A DNA stretch of 22,720 bases from Bacteroidales bacterium UBA6360 (GCA_002440085.1 DJRM01000039.1:47024-69743), one strand, 5' to 3'; shown: positions 8,028 through 16,161, counted from the first letter of the stretch. A program made the numbers and translations. The notes: generated by a model not told the origin, from the letters alone.

Positions 8028-8654
8028 CTATTTTCTGATTATCTCAATCGACGCGTCCAGCCCGACCTTTATGATTGACGAGGCCTGCCCCGTCGATCCG
8101 CCTTCAAGCGAGCGGTCAACAACATAGTCAACTCCGTCAAGCACCGGCTTCGTGATTTCGGAGAAACTCTTCGGGGTCGGTTCGCCGGAAATGTTCGCCG
8201 AGGTGGAAACAATCGGCCGTCCGAAAGCCGCAACAAGTTCCCGGCAGAAATCCATCATCGGAATACGCATTCCCACCGTATCATCCTCGGCCACAACATT
8301 ATAAGCCAGAATATGCCTATCCGCAGGCTGACCGGCCTCTCCGTGAAGGGCACCCGGATAAATGATGGTCATCGGCCTGTCGTTCACCTCAATCAGCTGC
8401 ACGGCCATCTCCGGAATCTCCCTGACATAGCGGCAAATCATGTCCACGTCAGAGGCAAGCAGCACAAGCGACTTGCTGTCAGAACGGTGCTTCAACGCAT
8501 AAATCCTCGCCACGGCCTCCGGATCGGTCGCGTCGCAGCCGAGTCCCCAGACGGTGTCGGTGGGATAGAGGAAAATCCCTCCCTTGCGGAGAACTTCAAG
8601 CGTCCTTCGCAATTCTTCCTTATAATCGATCATTCCTTTCATATCTTCAGTCAT
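8028..8654 (-). CDS. tsaC: L-threonylcarbamoyladenylate synthase
   Basis: 208 aa Sua5/YciO/YrdC-domain enzyme that should make threonylcarbamoyl-AMP from threonine, bicarbonate and ATP, the first step of the t6A37 modification of ANN-decoding tRNAs. Family motifs are clear: YPTDTVWGLGCDAT (36-49), KHRSDSKSL with the substrate-binding basic residues, and STSANISGEPTP near 152-163. It is the short form consisting of the YrdC domain only, without the Sua5 C-terminal domain. Start choice is open between M1, M5 and M8; MIDYKEELRR at residue 8 would match many family members. It sits in a co-oriented run of housekeeping genes. Confidence 0.93.
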   Translation of the reverse strand: MTEDMKGMIDYKEELRRTLEVLRKGGIFLYPTDTVWGLGCDATDPEAVARIYALKHRSDSKSLVLLASDVDMICRYVREIPEMAVQLIEVNDRPMTIIYPGALHGEAGQPADRHILAYNVVAEDDTVGMRIPMMDFCRELVAAFGRPIVSTSANISGEPTPKSFSEITKPVLDGVDYVVDRSLEGGSTGQASSIIKVGLDASIEIIRK

Positions 8655-8721
8655 TTATGAAATCTTCAGAAACAATTTTCCTCACCATCAAAAAAAACAT
8701 CAAACGTCATATTGCCTCCAG

Positions 8722-9825
8722 TCATTGTCCCGCGACAAGGTCTGTCACAACGGGATAGTGATCCGAAAACTTTATCCTTCCGGTCCTGTGGGCAGTCGCG
8801 TGCCACTCCTCAGGAATGAAAACATAGTCAATGCGGAGCATCGGCCAGAAAGCGGAGTAGCTTGCCCCGAAACCACGCCCCGCCTCGACGAACGTATCCT
8901 TCAGATCGTGGCTTATGCGGTGGTAGGTGTATGACATCGGATTATCATTGAAATCCCCGCACACGAGAGCCTCGACCGGACTTTCCTCAATGTGTGCAAG
9001 CACGTCACTGACCTGTTTGGGACGTCGGACGATGGACTTGCGGTATTTGTTCTCCGTCTTCTGCCAAGTTTCCCTGTCACCGGTCACAGACTTCCATATA
9101 TTCGACATCGAAATCGCGTAACTCTCGAAATGACAGTTATATACCCGAAAACGTCGTCTGCCTGCGGCATAATCGGAATATAGGGTAAGATTGCTGCTGT
9201 CCTCGAAAAGAACCTTCCCCTTTGCAAGTGCAGGAAAACGGCTGAGGGTTACATTGCCGCAATAGGAGCCCCCACGTTTAAGCATATAGTATTCAATATG
9301 ATACCCCGGCATCCGGGACGCGACGAAAGACATCAGAGACGACGGGGTGTCGGTGACATATTCCTGAAGACAGATGATGTCGGCATTCTGACGACGGAGA
9401 TAGGCAAAAACGGAGTCGGCACATTCATCGCGCGCCATGCGGTCTTTGCGATAGGCGAACCGGTCCACGTTGTATGTCAGAAGCCTGAGACTCTCGGATG
9501 GTGTTTCCGCCGTCTCCGCATCCCGAGCCTCCGAATTGCCGAAACGGACATATCGGCCGACAAAAAGCAGCGACGGCAAAATGGCGAGAAGCGGAATTAT
9601 CAGAAGACGAGAACGCCGGACCGCAGCCCAGACAAGAAGCATAAGGTTCAGCAGGACAAAAGGAAAGAACAGAAGACCGAATATCGAGAAGAACCAGACT
9701 TTTGCGGGATCCGCGACAATGGAAATGTAGGACAGCATGAGCAGCCCGGCGGCCACAATCATCAGCATGCCCGCCGAAATGCCCACAAACAGGTGCCCCT
9801 CTCGTCTGTTTCTCTTCCTTTTCAT
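8722..9825 (-). CDS. Membrane-anchored endonuclease/exonuclease/phosphatase family protein
   Basis: 367 aa. After a basic N-terminus there are three hydrophobic segments (about 13-35, 45-68 and 73-92), then a soluble EEP domain from about residue 115. Catalytic-site motifs of the DNase I/AP endonuclease/phosphatase fold follow in order: TYNVD, CLQEY (metal-binding glutamate), CHFES, CGDFNDNP (metal and phosphate contacts), IDYVF and SDHYPV (catalytic Asp-His). The domain faces either the periplasm or the cytoplasm; three helices and a basic N-terminus favour a periplasmic domain. Substrate is unknown. It follows the rhomboid gene by 34 bp. Confidence 0.88.
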   Translation of the reverse strand: MKRKRNRREGHLFVGISAGMLMIVAAGLLMLSYISIVADPAKVWFFSIFGLLFFPFVLLNLMLLVWAAVRRSRLLIIPLLAILPSLLFVGRYVRFGNSEARDAETAETPSESLRLLTYNVDRFAYRKDRMARDECADSVFAYLRRQNADIICLQEYVTDTPSSLMSFVASRMPGYHIEYYMLKRGGSYCGNVTLSRFPALAKGKVLFEDSSNLTLYSDYAAGRRRFRVYNCHFESYAISMSNIWKSVTGDRETWQKTENKYRKSIVRRPKQVSDVLAHIEESPVEALVCGDFNDNPMSYTYHRISHDLKDTFVEAGRGFGASYSAFWPMLRIDYVFIPEEWHATAHRTGRIKFSDHYPVVTDLVAGQ

Positions 9826-9859
9826 TATTCACGAGTTCCGTAGTACGCACGGGGCCGGT

Positions 9860-10573
9860 TCAGTTGTCGTAGTAGGTGTACATCTTGTTGCCCTTCTTCC
9901 ACCAGAGAATGAGAATGAGCCCGAAGAGCATGCCGCCCAGATGCGCGAAATGTGCAATTCCGCCTCCGACACCGGTTATGCCTGTAAAAAGTTCAATCGC
10001 AGCAAAAATAAGCACGAACCACTTGGCTTTCAGCGTTATCGGCGGAAAGAGCAGCGTCATCAGCGAGTTCGGGAAGAGCATCGCATAGCCGAGGAGCAGG
10101 CCATAGATTGCTCCTGACGCGCCGACGGTCGGGGTCATGCAGAGGGTCTGTATGGAGCGGTTCGCCATGACGGCGTCAGCTGCGGCACCGGTATTCATGA
10201 TGTGCTCCCAATGCAGGCACTGGAGCCACTCCACTCCAGTGTGCAGGGCTGCGGCACCGAGTCCGGTCACGAAATAGAACAGCAGGTACTTCTTAGGCCC
10301 CCATACCCTTTCGAGCACGCTGCCGAACATATAGAGGGTGAACATGTTGAAGAACACGTGCCAGAAGCCGCCGTGCATGAACATGTGGGTGACAAACTGC
10401 CACCAATGGAAATACTGCGACTTCGGATAGAAAAGGGCGAAAGTCTCGTACATGAAGTCCGGACGAAGCTCCGAGATTATCCAAATCAGGAAATTGATTA
10501 TAATTATGTTTCTTGTCACAGGAGGGATTGCGCTGAGGAATCCACGTCCGCTGTTGTTGAATCTAAACTGCAT
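9860..10573 (-). CDS. Rhomboid family intramembrane serine protease
   Basis: 237 aa polytopic membrane protease that cleaves transmembrane segments of other proteins. The catalytic serine is in GASG (S153) and the histidine in AHLGG (H211). The upstream HMFMHGGFWHVFFNMF segment (63-78) is the conserved TM2 oxyanion-site region. Six or so helices are visible. The C-terminus ends in a short basic and tyrosine-rich tail. It starts 41 bp after mutL and precedes the EEP protein by 34 bp. Physiological substrates cannot be predicted. Confidence 0.93.
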   Translation of the reverse strand: MQFRFNNSGRGFLSAIPPVTRNIIIINFLIWIISELRPDFMYETFALFYPKSQYFHWWQFVTHMFMHGGFWHVFFNMFTLYMFGSVLERVWGPKKYLLFYFVTGLGAAALHTGVEWLQCLHWEHIMNTGAAADAVMANRSIQTLCMTPTVGASGAIYGLLLGYAMLFPNSLMTLLFPPITLKAKWFVLIFAAIELFTGITGVGGGIAHFAHLGGMLFGLILILWWKKGNKMYTYYDN

Positions 10574-10614
10574 ATTGAGTTTCTCGTGTTTTCATGTTTC
10601 TAAGGCACGGACTG

Positions 10615-12567
10615 TTAAAATTTTCTGTCAAGTTCATCCGCCGGCAACACGACCATGGTCTTGCGTCCGGATGCCGTAAATTCCGGATTTGTGCTGGTCA
10701 TCAGTGCATCCACAAGCCTCTGAGCCTCATCCGCGTTCCGCACCCCGTCATAGCCGGAGGCTCCGAGCACCGCGAGCTTGCCCGCCATATCAGGGCGCAT
10801 AAGTTCGGAAATGGAGGAACGATTGTCCTGAAGCAGAAGAAGCAAATCCCCTACCATGGTTTCCACACGCCCCTCATCCGAGGAATACCCGGCAGGGATC
10901 GCGTTCACGACCACGGAGTCAGTCCCGAACGGGGCGATGTCGAAGCCGAAGCCCCTGAGCAGTTCCGCGTTCGCCTCGACAACAGGCACATTTTCGACAC
11001 CCACGCGCACGGACACCGGAAAAAGGAGGGTCTGAGAAAAACGGTCCGCATCTTCTTCGCGACGTCCGCTGATGAAACGGTCATAGAGAATCCTCTCCAT
11101 CGCCCGGCGGGCATTCACGACAAGCAGCCCGGACTTCGAGTTGGTGACTATATATTTGTCCTGAACGGTTATGAAGCTGCGGGTTATGCTGAAACGATCC
11201 TCGAAGAGCTTGCCGTAGTCGTCACGTTTGTCGATGTATGCCGCCGTGCCGTATCCGCCGCCATTCGCAGTGACAGATTCAGGAGCAGCGTCCGGGGCAG
11301 ACACAGAGGAATCGGAGCCTAATCCGAATTCCGCGAAGCCAGAGCCTCCGAACGGATCCGGCTGGCTCCGGTATAAACCTGACCCGGCGCTGTCCCCTGT
11401 CCCCTTATGTGAGCCGCAAAAGACGTCCGGCTGATTCTGAAAGCCGTCGTTGTCAAACGGGTTGTAGCCGCTCTCGGGCATTGAGGGTTCCGAAACAGGC
11501 CGGTATTCGTCGAAATTCCTGCCCACAGCCGGAAGTTCAGGAACAGAGCCGAGTTCGAAGTCTATTGACGCAGTTCCGAAAGAATTTTTGCCGAGAGTCT
11601 CCCGCACGCAGGCATAAAGGGTCTGGAACACGAGAGAGTCGTCCTCGAACTTGATTTCCGCCTTCTGCGGATGTACATTGACATCAACCTCGTGAGGGTT
11701 CACTTCAAGGCAGATGAAATATGTCGGAGTCGTTCCCTCTGCAATCATCCCCTCATATCCCTTCATCACGGCCTTGTGGAGATAGGGACTGCGAAAATAT
11801 CGTCCGTTGACGAAGAACAGCTGATTGCCCAATCCCTTACGGGCCTTGTCCGGGCGTCCGATGAATCCGGAAATGCGCATTATGGAGGTTTCGGCACTGA
11901 TGTCGGTGATTTCCGAGGCAACGCCGGCCCCGGCAATATCCTGGATTCTGAACTTCAGCGACGGCGCCGGTTTCAGGACATAGAGCTCACGGTTGTTGTG
12001 AATGAGCGTGAAGCTGATGTCCGGACGGGTGTAGGCCACGTGCTGGAACTCCGTCACTATGTGCTTGAGTTCAACGCTCTCGGACTTGAGGAACTTGCGC
12101 CGTGCCGGAACATTGTAGAAAAGGTTGCGCACAGAGAAGTTCGAGCCGACGGGAGTGACTGTCTCTATCGTTGAAAGGTGTTGTGAATCTGCAAAATCCA
12201 CCTGGCAGCCTATTTCATCTTCGGCGCGCCTGGTCTTGAGCGTGACTTCGGAGACTGCCGCGATTGAAGCAAGCGCCTCGCCGCGAAATCCGAAGGTGTG
12301 GATGTTCATCAGATCCTCCGCAGTTGAAATCTTCGACGTCGCGTGACGCTCGAAGGCCAGCACCGCCTGGTCCGGGGACATTCCGCAGCCATTGTCGATG
12401 ACCTGAATCTGCGTGCGGCCGGCATCCTTTATTATGACGCTGACCTGTGTCGCCCCCGCATCAACGGCGTTCTCCATCAGTTCCTTCACCACAGACGCCG
12501 GCCGCTGGACGACTTCGCCCGCGGCAATCATGTTCGCTATGTTGCTCGGAAGTATTCTTATATCCAT
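10615..12567 (-). CDS. mutL: DNA mismatch repair protein MutL, apparently without endonuclease motif
   Basis: 650 aa with the start at MDIRIL (12567). An 11-codon longer start is possible but MDIRILPSNIANMIAAGEV is the classical N-terminus, and this ATG lies one base after the upstream stop. MutL couples MutS mismatch recognition to strand processing. The N-terminal GHKL ATPase has ENAVDAGA, DNGCGM and TFGFRGEALASI. A long Ser/Gly/Pro-rich linker runs from about 340 to 455. In the C-terminal dimerisation domain, the place of the endonuclease motif DQHA(x)2E(x)4E reads NARRAMERILYD (485-496), lacking the Asp, Gln and His, and the CxHGRP-like site reads SGRKT (633-637). Nicking activity is therefore doubtful. 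Confidence 0.95.
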   Translation of the reverse strand: MDIRILPSNIANMIAAGEVVQRPASVVKELMENAVDAGATQVSVIIKDAGRTQIQVIDNGCGMSPDQAVLAFERHATSKISTAEDLMNIHTFGFRGEALASIAAVSEVTLKTRRAEDEIGCQVDFADSQHLSTIETVTPVGSNFSVRNLFYNVPARRKFLKSESVELKHIVTEFQHVAYTRPDISFTLIHNNRELYVLKPAPSLKFRIQDIAGAGVASEITDISAETSIMRISGFIGRPDKARKGLGNQLFFVNGRYFRSPYLHKAVMKGYEGMIAEGTTPTYFICLEVNPHEVDVNVHPQKAEIKFEDDSLVFQTLYACVRETLGKNSFGTASIDFELGSVPELPAVGRNFDEYRPVSEPSMPESGYNPFDNDGFQNQPDVFCGSHKGTGDSAGSGLYRSQPDPFGGSGFAEFGLGSDSSVSAPDAAPESVTANGGGYGTAAYIDKRDDYGKLFEDRFSITRSFITVQDKYIVTNSKSGLLVVNARRAMERILYDRFISGRREEDADRFSQTLLFPVSVRVGVENVPVVEANAELLRGFGFDIAPFGTDSVVVNAIPAGYSSDEGRVETMVGDLLLLLQDNRSSISELMRPDMAGKLAVLGASGYDGVRNADEAQRLVDALMTSTNPEFTASGRKTMVVLPADELDRKF

Positions 12568-12568
12568 A

Positions 12569-12865
12569 TCACGCGAACAGCAGAGAATAGTACTTGGCAA
12601 TCAGATAGATAACCACAAAGGCAAGAATGAGCGTCACCATTCCGATAATACGCTGTGCCTTGCTCGCGCCGCGAGTCTTGGAATAATTTCCGTTCCTCAG
12701 ACTGCCCTTTATATAAGTCCCGGGAGCATAATTTTTCTCCCGCGACCCGTCAACAGCTCCGAATTTCTGCTTCAGGGCATCCTTCTCCTCGTCATAGTAG
12801 CGCGGTCTGTAGTTGAACACACGGTGTTCCTGCGAACCGAAGAAACTGAAATTGAATATTCCCAT
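12569..12865 (-). CDS. Small single-pass membrane protein upstream of mutL
   Basis: 98 aa. The first 70 residues are soluble, rich in Arg, Lys, Tyr and Asp, with RVFNYRPRYYDEEKDALKQ. One strongly hydrophobic segment runs from about 73 to 94 near the C-terminus, giving a tail-anchored topology. It starts near the divergent ispF promoter and its TGA is followed after one base by the mutL ATG, so translation is probably coupled. I recall similar short proteins next to mutL in other Bacteroidota, but no function is known to me. Coding is supported by the tight junction and the normal composition. Confidence 0.78.
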   Translation of the reverse strand: MGIFNFSFFGSQEHRVFNYRPRYYDEEKDALKQKFGAVDGSREKNYAPGTYIKGSLRNGNYSKTRGASKAQRIIGMVTLILAFVVIYLIAKYYSLLFA

Positions 12866-12920
12866 ATATAAGTCATTTTATGATTTACGTCCCCACATTC
12901 CGTCGAACACGAAGACATAT

Positions 12921-12952
12921 TCTGCAAATTTACTCATTTTTCATTATATTCG
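12921..12952 (+). promoter_or_regulatory. Divergent, overlapping ispF and mutL-run promoters
   Basis: On the plus strand TCTG (12921-12924), a 20-bp spacer and TATATTCG (12945-12952) form a probable ispF promoter with one mismatch in each box. On the minus strand TAAATTTG (12931-12924) is a perfect -7 box facing the small membrane protein and mutL. The two promoters overlap face to face, so their use may be mutually exclusive. Confidence 0.45.
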
Positions 12953-13016
12953 CGAGTTCAAAAGACAGATAACTCGAAACGGCCGATTTACTTTCGGCGA
13001 ATTGGAATATAAAAAT

Positions 13017-13529
13017 ATGGAAGACATCAGAATAGGTCAGGGATATGACGTGCATGCGCTGGCGGGAGAGCTGCCTATGTGGCTCGGGGGCGTAAAAATA
13101 GAGAGCGAGAGGGGGTTTGTGGCACATTCGGACGGCGACGTCGCAATCCACGCGCTCTGCGACGCGATGCTCGGCGCTCTCGCGCTCGGGGACATCGGGA
13201 AGCATTTTCCGGACAGTTCGGACGAGTTCAAGGGCATCGACAGCAAGATTCTCCTCGCCCGAGTGAATTCCCTCATCAAATCTCAAGGCTACAGTCTCGG
13301 CAATGCGGACATCACCATAGCCCTCCAGGCTCCGAAACTCGCCTGCTACATTCCTCAAATGCGCGAAACGCTCGCTGAAATCATCGGCTGCACCACCGAG
13401 CGCATCTCCGTCAAGGCCACCACAACCGAACGCCTCGGATTTGTCGGACGGGGGGAAGGCTGCGAGGTCTGGGCGACGGTGCTACTAAAAAAAGGCGGCA
13501 AGAGCCGCCGCGATGCAGTGACGGAGTGA
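13017..13529 (+). CDS. ispF: 2-C-methyl-D-erythritol 2,4-cyclodiphosphate synthase
   Basis: 170 aa. The enzyme cyclises CDP-methylerythritol 2-phosphate with loss of CMP in the non-mevalonate isoprenoid pathway. Start at MEDIRIGQGYDVH; an upstream extension of 68 codons is open but carries no family similarity. Zinc ligands D11, H13 and H45 are present, as is HSDGDV (37-42) and the C-terminal TTERLGFVGRGEG. IspF normally ends just after the strand reading VWATVLL. Here about twelve extra residues (KKGGKSRRDAVTE) follow, and these codons lie inside the repeat A element and the antisense terminator at 13487-13509, so the tail was probably gained by insertion of the repeat. Confidence 0.95.
   Translation: MEDIRIGQGYDVHALAGELPMWLGGVKIESERGFVAHSDGDVAIHALCDAMLGALALGDIGKHFPDSSDEFKGIDSKILLARVNSLIKSQGYSLGNADITIALQAPKLACYIPQMRETLAEIIGCTTERISVKATTTERLGFVGRGEGCEVWATVLLKKGGKSRRDAVTE
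13487..13509 (-). terminator. Intrinsic terminator of the sigma-54 transcript, inside the ispF 3' end
   Basis: The minus strand reads GGCGGC-TCTT-GCCGCC followed by seven T. The stem lies within the last codons of ispF, on the opposite strand. There is no T-run on the plus strand, so it acts for leftward transcripts only. Confidence 0.75.
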
Positions 13530-13605
13530 AACGGAGGAACGGAGTCGCCGACCGCAATGAAATGGAGGTCACATGCCCCTCACAGGGGCTGTCGGCTCCG
13601 CCGAC
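13490..13605 (-). repeat. Structured dispersed repeat, family A, copy 2
   Basis: About 93% identical to 1-116 in inverted orientation. It ends in the terminator hairpin on the same side as copy 1. Its right boundary is followed by unrelated sequence, as far as this window allows comparison. Its left end overlaps the last dozen ispF codons. Confidence 0.75.
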
Positions 13606-13637
13606 TGGGGTTGGAAGGCCCGGACTCCCCGAGTCCG

Positions 13638-13681
13638 AGCTCATTTTTTATATGCACGGATGTGCATATAAAAAATGAGCT
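13638..13681. repeat. Perfect 20-bp hairpin
   Basis: Arms 13638-13657 and 13662-13681 are exact reverse complements around the 4-nt loop GGAT. The stem is AT-rich in the middle and would be very stable. It has no T-run, so it is more likely a structural part of a transcript or a cruciform than a terminator. Confidence 0.9.
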
Positions 13682-13750
13682 GTCGTCGCTCCCGCGAGGA
13701 CACCTCATACTAACCACATAATTAATAACACTAAAACTAATAACCGAGGA

Positions 13751-13792
13751 GAAGGATTTTGCAACTACCGTGCCAAATTCAAAAAATCCTTC
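13751..13792. repeat. Inverted repeat framing the second sigma-54 promoter
   Basis: GAAGGATTTT (13751-13760) and AAAATCCTTC (13783-13792) are perfect 10-bp arms, extendable by a G-T wobble and two G-C pairs, with 22 bp between them. The whole -24/-12 promoter lies between the arms. It may also act as a hairpin downstream of the permease gene. Confidence 0.8.
13760..13776 (-). promoter_or_regulatory. Sigma-54 (-24/-12) promoter facing the structured region
   Basis: The minus strand reads TTGGCACGGTAGTTGCA, an exact match to the sigma-54 consensus TGGCACG-N4-TTGC[AT]. GG and GC are separated by ten bases. The start point would be near 13749. It lies just past the permease stop and points away from that gene toward the non-coding region. 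I see no clear enhancer dyad 80-150 bp upstream, which would fall inside the permease coding sequence. Confidence 0.7.
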
Positions 13793-13807
13793 CCCGCTTT
13801 TCAATAT

Positions 13808-16141
13808 TTATTCATTCCTCAACTTTTCTACAGGGTTGGCCGTCGCGGTCTTCCACGTCTGCCAAAGGATTGACACGGCGGCGAGAATAAGGGTCATAAG
13901 CGCGGCAGCCGGAACCACCCACCACGGGAACGGAATGGCATTGTAGAAATCGCGGAGATAGTAGCGCATGGCCCAGACACAGAGAGGAATGGCCATAACG
14001 ACGGCAACGGCCGCCATCAGTAGGAAATCCCTGGAGAGCGTCCACGCGGCGGTACGGACATCCGAGCCGAAAATTTTGCGCAGGGCAATCTGGCGGGACT
14101 GCTGGTCGGTGTAATAGACCGACATGGCGAACAGGCCGAGAGCCGAAATCAGGATTGCCAGAATCATGAAAGTGCTCACGAGCGCCATCGTGTTACGCGT
14201 TCCGGTGAGGGCGCTGTTCAGAAAATCTTCGACATAGCTTATTTCCGGAGCCTTAGGGACACCAAGATAATCAACGGCGACGCCGCGCCACACGTCAGAA
14301 ACGGCGGCGAACGCCTCCTTGCGGTCGCCAATAACCTTTACAATTATGCACGAGCATATCGATGTCCTGTTCTGCACGGCATTGTGGCTGTCCTCCATAG
14401 GACGTCTCAAGGCATCGTTCGAGCGGTAGTCGGCGATGATTCCGCAGCATTCATATTCCGGAGTTCCGTCATCACGTTTTCCCACAATACGGTTTTCCTC
14501 GGACACGCCATAGCGCCTCTTCGCCTCCTCAGTAAACCAATATGTTCCCTCCAAAGGCTCGGAATATTTCTCCAACACCCTGAACCCGAGAAGGCGGAAG
14601 CTCGTAGAGTCCAGTCCGGCAACATTAAGCCACGACATTTTTTCATTCTCGACGTGCACGCCGTTGCTTCCGCAGGCAAACGGAGCCTGCATCGCCATTC
14701 CGACGGTCTCCACCTGCGGCAGGGCACGCAGACGGCGGGCGAGTTCGTCCTGCGCGTCCATGTTCCTGAAGCCGAGTGACCATGTTTTCAACGATATGAG
14801 GTTTTCGGTGTTATATCCGGTCGGAAGACTGACAAGGTGGCGCATCTGGAGGGTCATGGTAAGCGCGACGGCAATCAGCACGGTGCTTATGACATTCTGA
14901 CAGACGATGAAAATCTTGCTGAAAATCATCTTGCTGCGGAAGCGGAAATCCCCCTTGACCACATCAATCGGCTTGAAGCGCGACACCATCGCTGCCGGCA
15001 GGAGTCCGGAAACAAGCGAGATGAGGCAGAGGAGCAGAAGCGCGCCGCCGACTGCGAGAGCATCCGGGCGCAGTACGATTTCGGTCGTGAGAAGTCTGTT
15101 CATCCATGGTCGGAAACACAGTGCAATCACGCAGCCGAGTATGAAGCAGCCGGCCGTAAACAGGAATGACTCGCCGATGTAGCGGCGGACAATCCCGCCC
15201 TGAGACTCTCCGAGAAGACGGCGCGTCGCCATTTCCTTGGCGCGCTTGCCTGTCTGGGCCACGGTGAGGTTGATGTAGTTGAATATGGCGGAAACGAGCA
15301 GGACGAGAGCGACGGCCAGCAGAACCTCGACAGTCCTTCGGTCTCCCTTGCGCAGAGGATTGAAGACGTCCCTGTTGCAGAAATAAATCTTGTCGAGACG
15401 GGTGAGAGACGAGCCGTACATGAATCCGCCGTTGGAGGCGTCGCGGTCAAACCAGTCCCAGTAGCCGCAGTATTTGTCAAGAAGCTTGGCTGCGACATCG
15501 TCAGGGTCGGTCCCGTCCGCGAGCATCACAAAAGTCTGGACTGCCCCGAACTGGTCCATTTTCATGACTATGCCTTCCATTATCTTCATATTCAGGAAGA
15601 TGTCGCAGTGGCCGAAAGCATCATAGGGGCCGAAGTCCTGAAGCACCCCTGTGACTGTCAGGTTCTTCTTGTTGAAGACGACGGTTCTGCCAATCGGGTC
15701 ATCTCCCCCGAAAGCCTTTTTCGCAAAGGCTTCTGAAACAATCACATCGTCCTCAGCAGCCAGAATCCTGTTCCTGTCGCACCCTGTGATGCGGTAGTCG
15801 AACAGCTTCAGGAAATTTGTGTCGAGAGCATCAGCCTCAACCTGATAGTATTCGCCGTCAACGGTGACATCAGCATCGCCGTACACCGCGACCCGTGTCC
15901 ACGAGGTTATCTCCGGCATCGAAGGGAAAAATTCCTCCCCAGTTCCGAGCGTCATCCCCACCATATCCTCGGTTCCGATGGCGTAAATCTGCTTCGAGAG
16001 CGGCTGACGCGCACCGACGCTGAACTCCGTGCGGGCATACGACGCGAGAAGTATCGTGAATCCGAGCGCCAGCGAAAGCCCGAACGCCTCAATCGCCGTA
16101 TATAACTTATTCTTTGACAGAAATTTAAAATACGTATTCAT
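13808..16141 (-). CDS. ABC transporter permease, MacB/FtsX type
   Basis: 777 aa from the ATG at 16141; a start three codons earlier (16150) is also possible. The first helix (about residues 18-36) is followed by a MacB-like periplasmic domain (about 40-270) and a three-helix FtsX domain containing GKRAKEMATRRLLGES. A second periplasmic region and a second FtsX domain with RQIALRKIFGSD follow, ending in NPVEKLRNE. This is the duplicated eight-helix permease common in Bacteroidota efflux loci. It has no ATPase domain and no ATPase gene lies near it, so it must borrow one. It is third in order after tolC and hlyD, separated from hlyD by 223 bp of repeats. Substrate is unknown; peptide or drug export is plausible. 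Confidence 0.88.
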   Translation of the reverse strand: MNTYFKFLSKNKLYTAIEAFGLSLALGFTILLASYARTEFSVGARQPLSKQIYAIGTEDMVGMTLGTGEEFFPSMPEITSWTRVAVYGDADVTVDGEYYQVEADALDTNFLKLFDYRITGCDRNRILAAEDDVIVSEAFAKKAFGGDDPIGRTVVFNKKNLTVTGVLQDFGPYDAFGHCDIFLNMKIMEGIVMKMDQFGAVQTFVMLADGTDPDDVAAKLLDKYCGYWDWFDRDASNGGFMYGSSLTRLDKIYFCNRDVFNPLRKGDRRTVEVLLAVALVLLVSAIFNYINLTVAQTGKRAKEMATRRLLGESQGGIVRRYIGESFLFTAGCFILGCVIALCFRPWMNRLLTTEIVLRPDALAVGGALLLLCLISLVSGLLPAAMVSRFKPIDVVKGDFRFRSKMIFSKIFIVCQNVISTVLIAVALTMTLQMRHLVSLPTGYNTENLISLKTWSLGFRNMDAQDELARRLRALPQVETVGMAMQAPFACGSNGVHVENEKMSWLNVAGLDSTSFRLLGFRVLEKYSEPLEGTYWFTEEAKRRYGVSEENRIVGKRDDGTPEYECCGIIADYRSNDALRRPMEDSHNAVQNRTSICSCIIVKVIGDRKEAFAAVSDVWRGVAVDYLGVPKAPEISYVEDFLNSALTGTRNTMALVSTFMILAILISALGLFAMSVYYTDQQSRQIALRKIFGSDVRTAAWTLSRDFLLMAAVAVVMAIPLCVWAMRYYLRDFYNAIPFPWWVVPAAALMTLILAAVSILWQTWKTATANPVEKLRNE

Positions 16142-16161
16142 TTTCAACATTCATTTTTCAG

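Larger units (their letters stand above)
13487..13749 (-). ncRNA. Candidate sigma-54-dependent structured small RNA
   Basis: A perfect sigma-54 promoter (13760-13776) predicts a start near 13749, and a strong intrinsic terminator stops the transcript near 13487, giving about 263 nt. Between them, in transcript order, are a 20-bp perfect hairpin (13681-13638), a 7-bp hairpin (CGGACTC-GGG-GAGTCCG, 13637-13621), and the conserved repeat A with its TCGGC/GCCGA and GCCCC/GGGGC hairpins. No convincing gene is present: the only internal ATG ORF of note (42 codons) runs straight through the hairpins. The 3' 115 nt is conserved at 1-116. Existence of the RNA is inference from signals; no RNA family is recognised. 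Confidence 0.5.

Noticed and set aside
8790..8805. TGGCACG boxes on the minus strand inside coding sequence (also near 5455 and 10358)
   Set aside because: None has GC ten bases after GG, and all lie inside conserved coding sequence.
12813..13016. N-terminal extension of ispF by 68 codons
   Set aside because: It covers the divergent promoter region and the start of the opposite gene, and IspF homology begins exactly at MEDIRIGQGYDVH.
13580..13804. Open frame of 74 codons on the minus strand across the second sigma-54 promoter, and its internal 42-codon version
   Set aside because: The long version starts upstream of the promoter; both run through perfect hairpins and repeat A, so the translation simply mirrors inverted repeats. 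A small peptide cannot be fully excluded.
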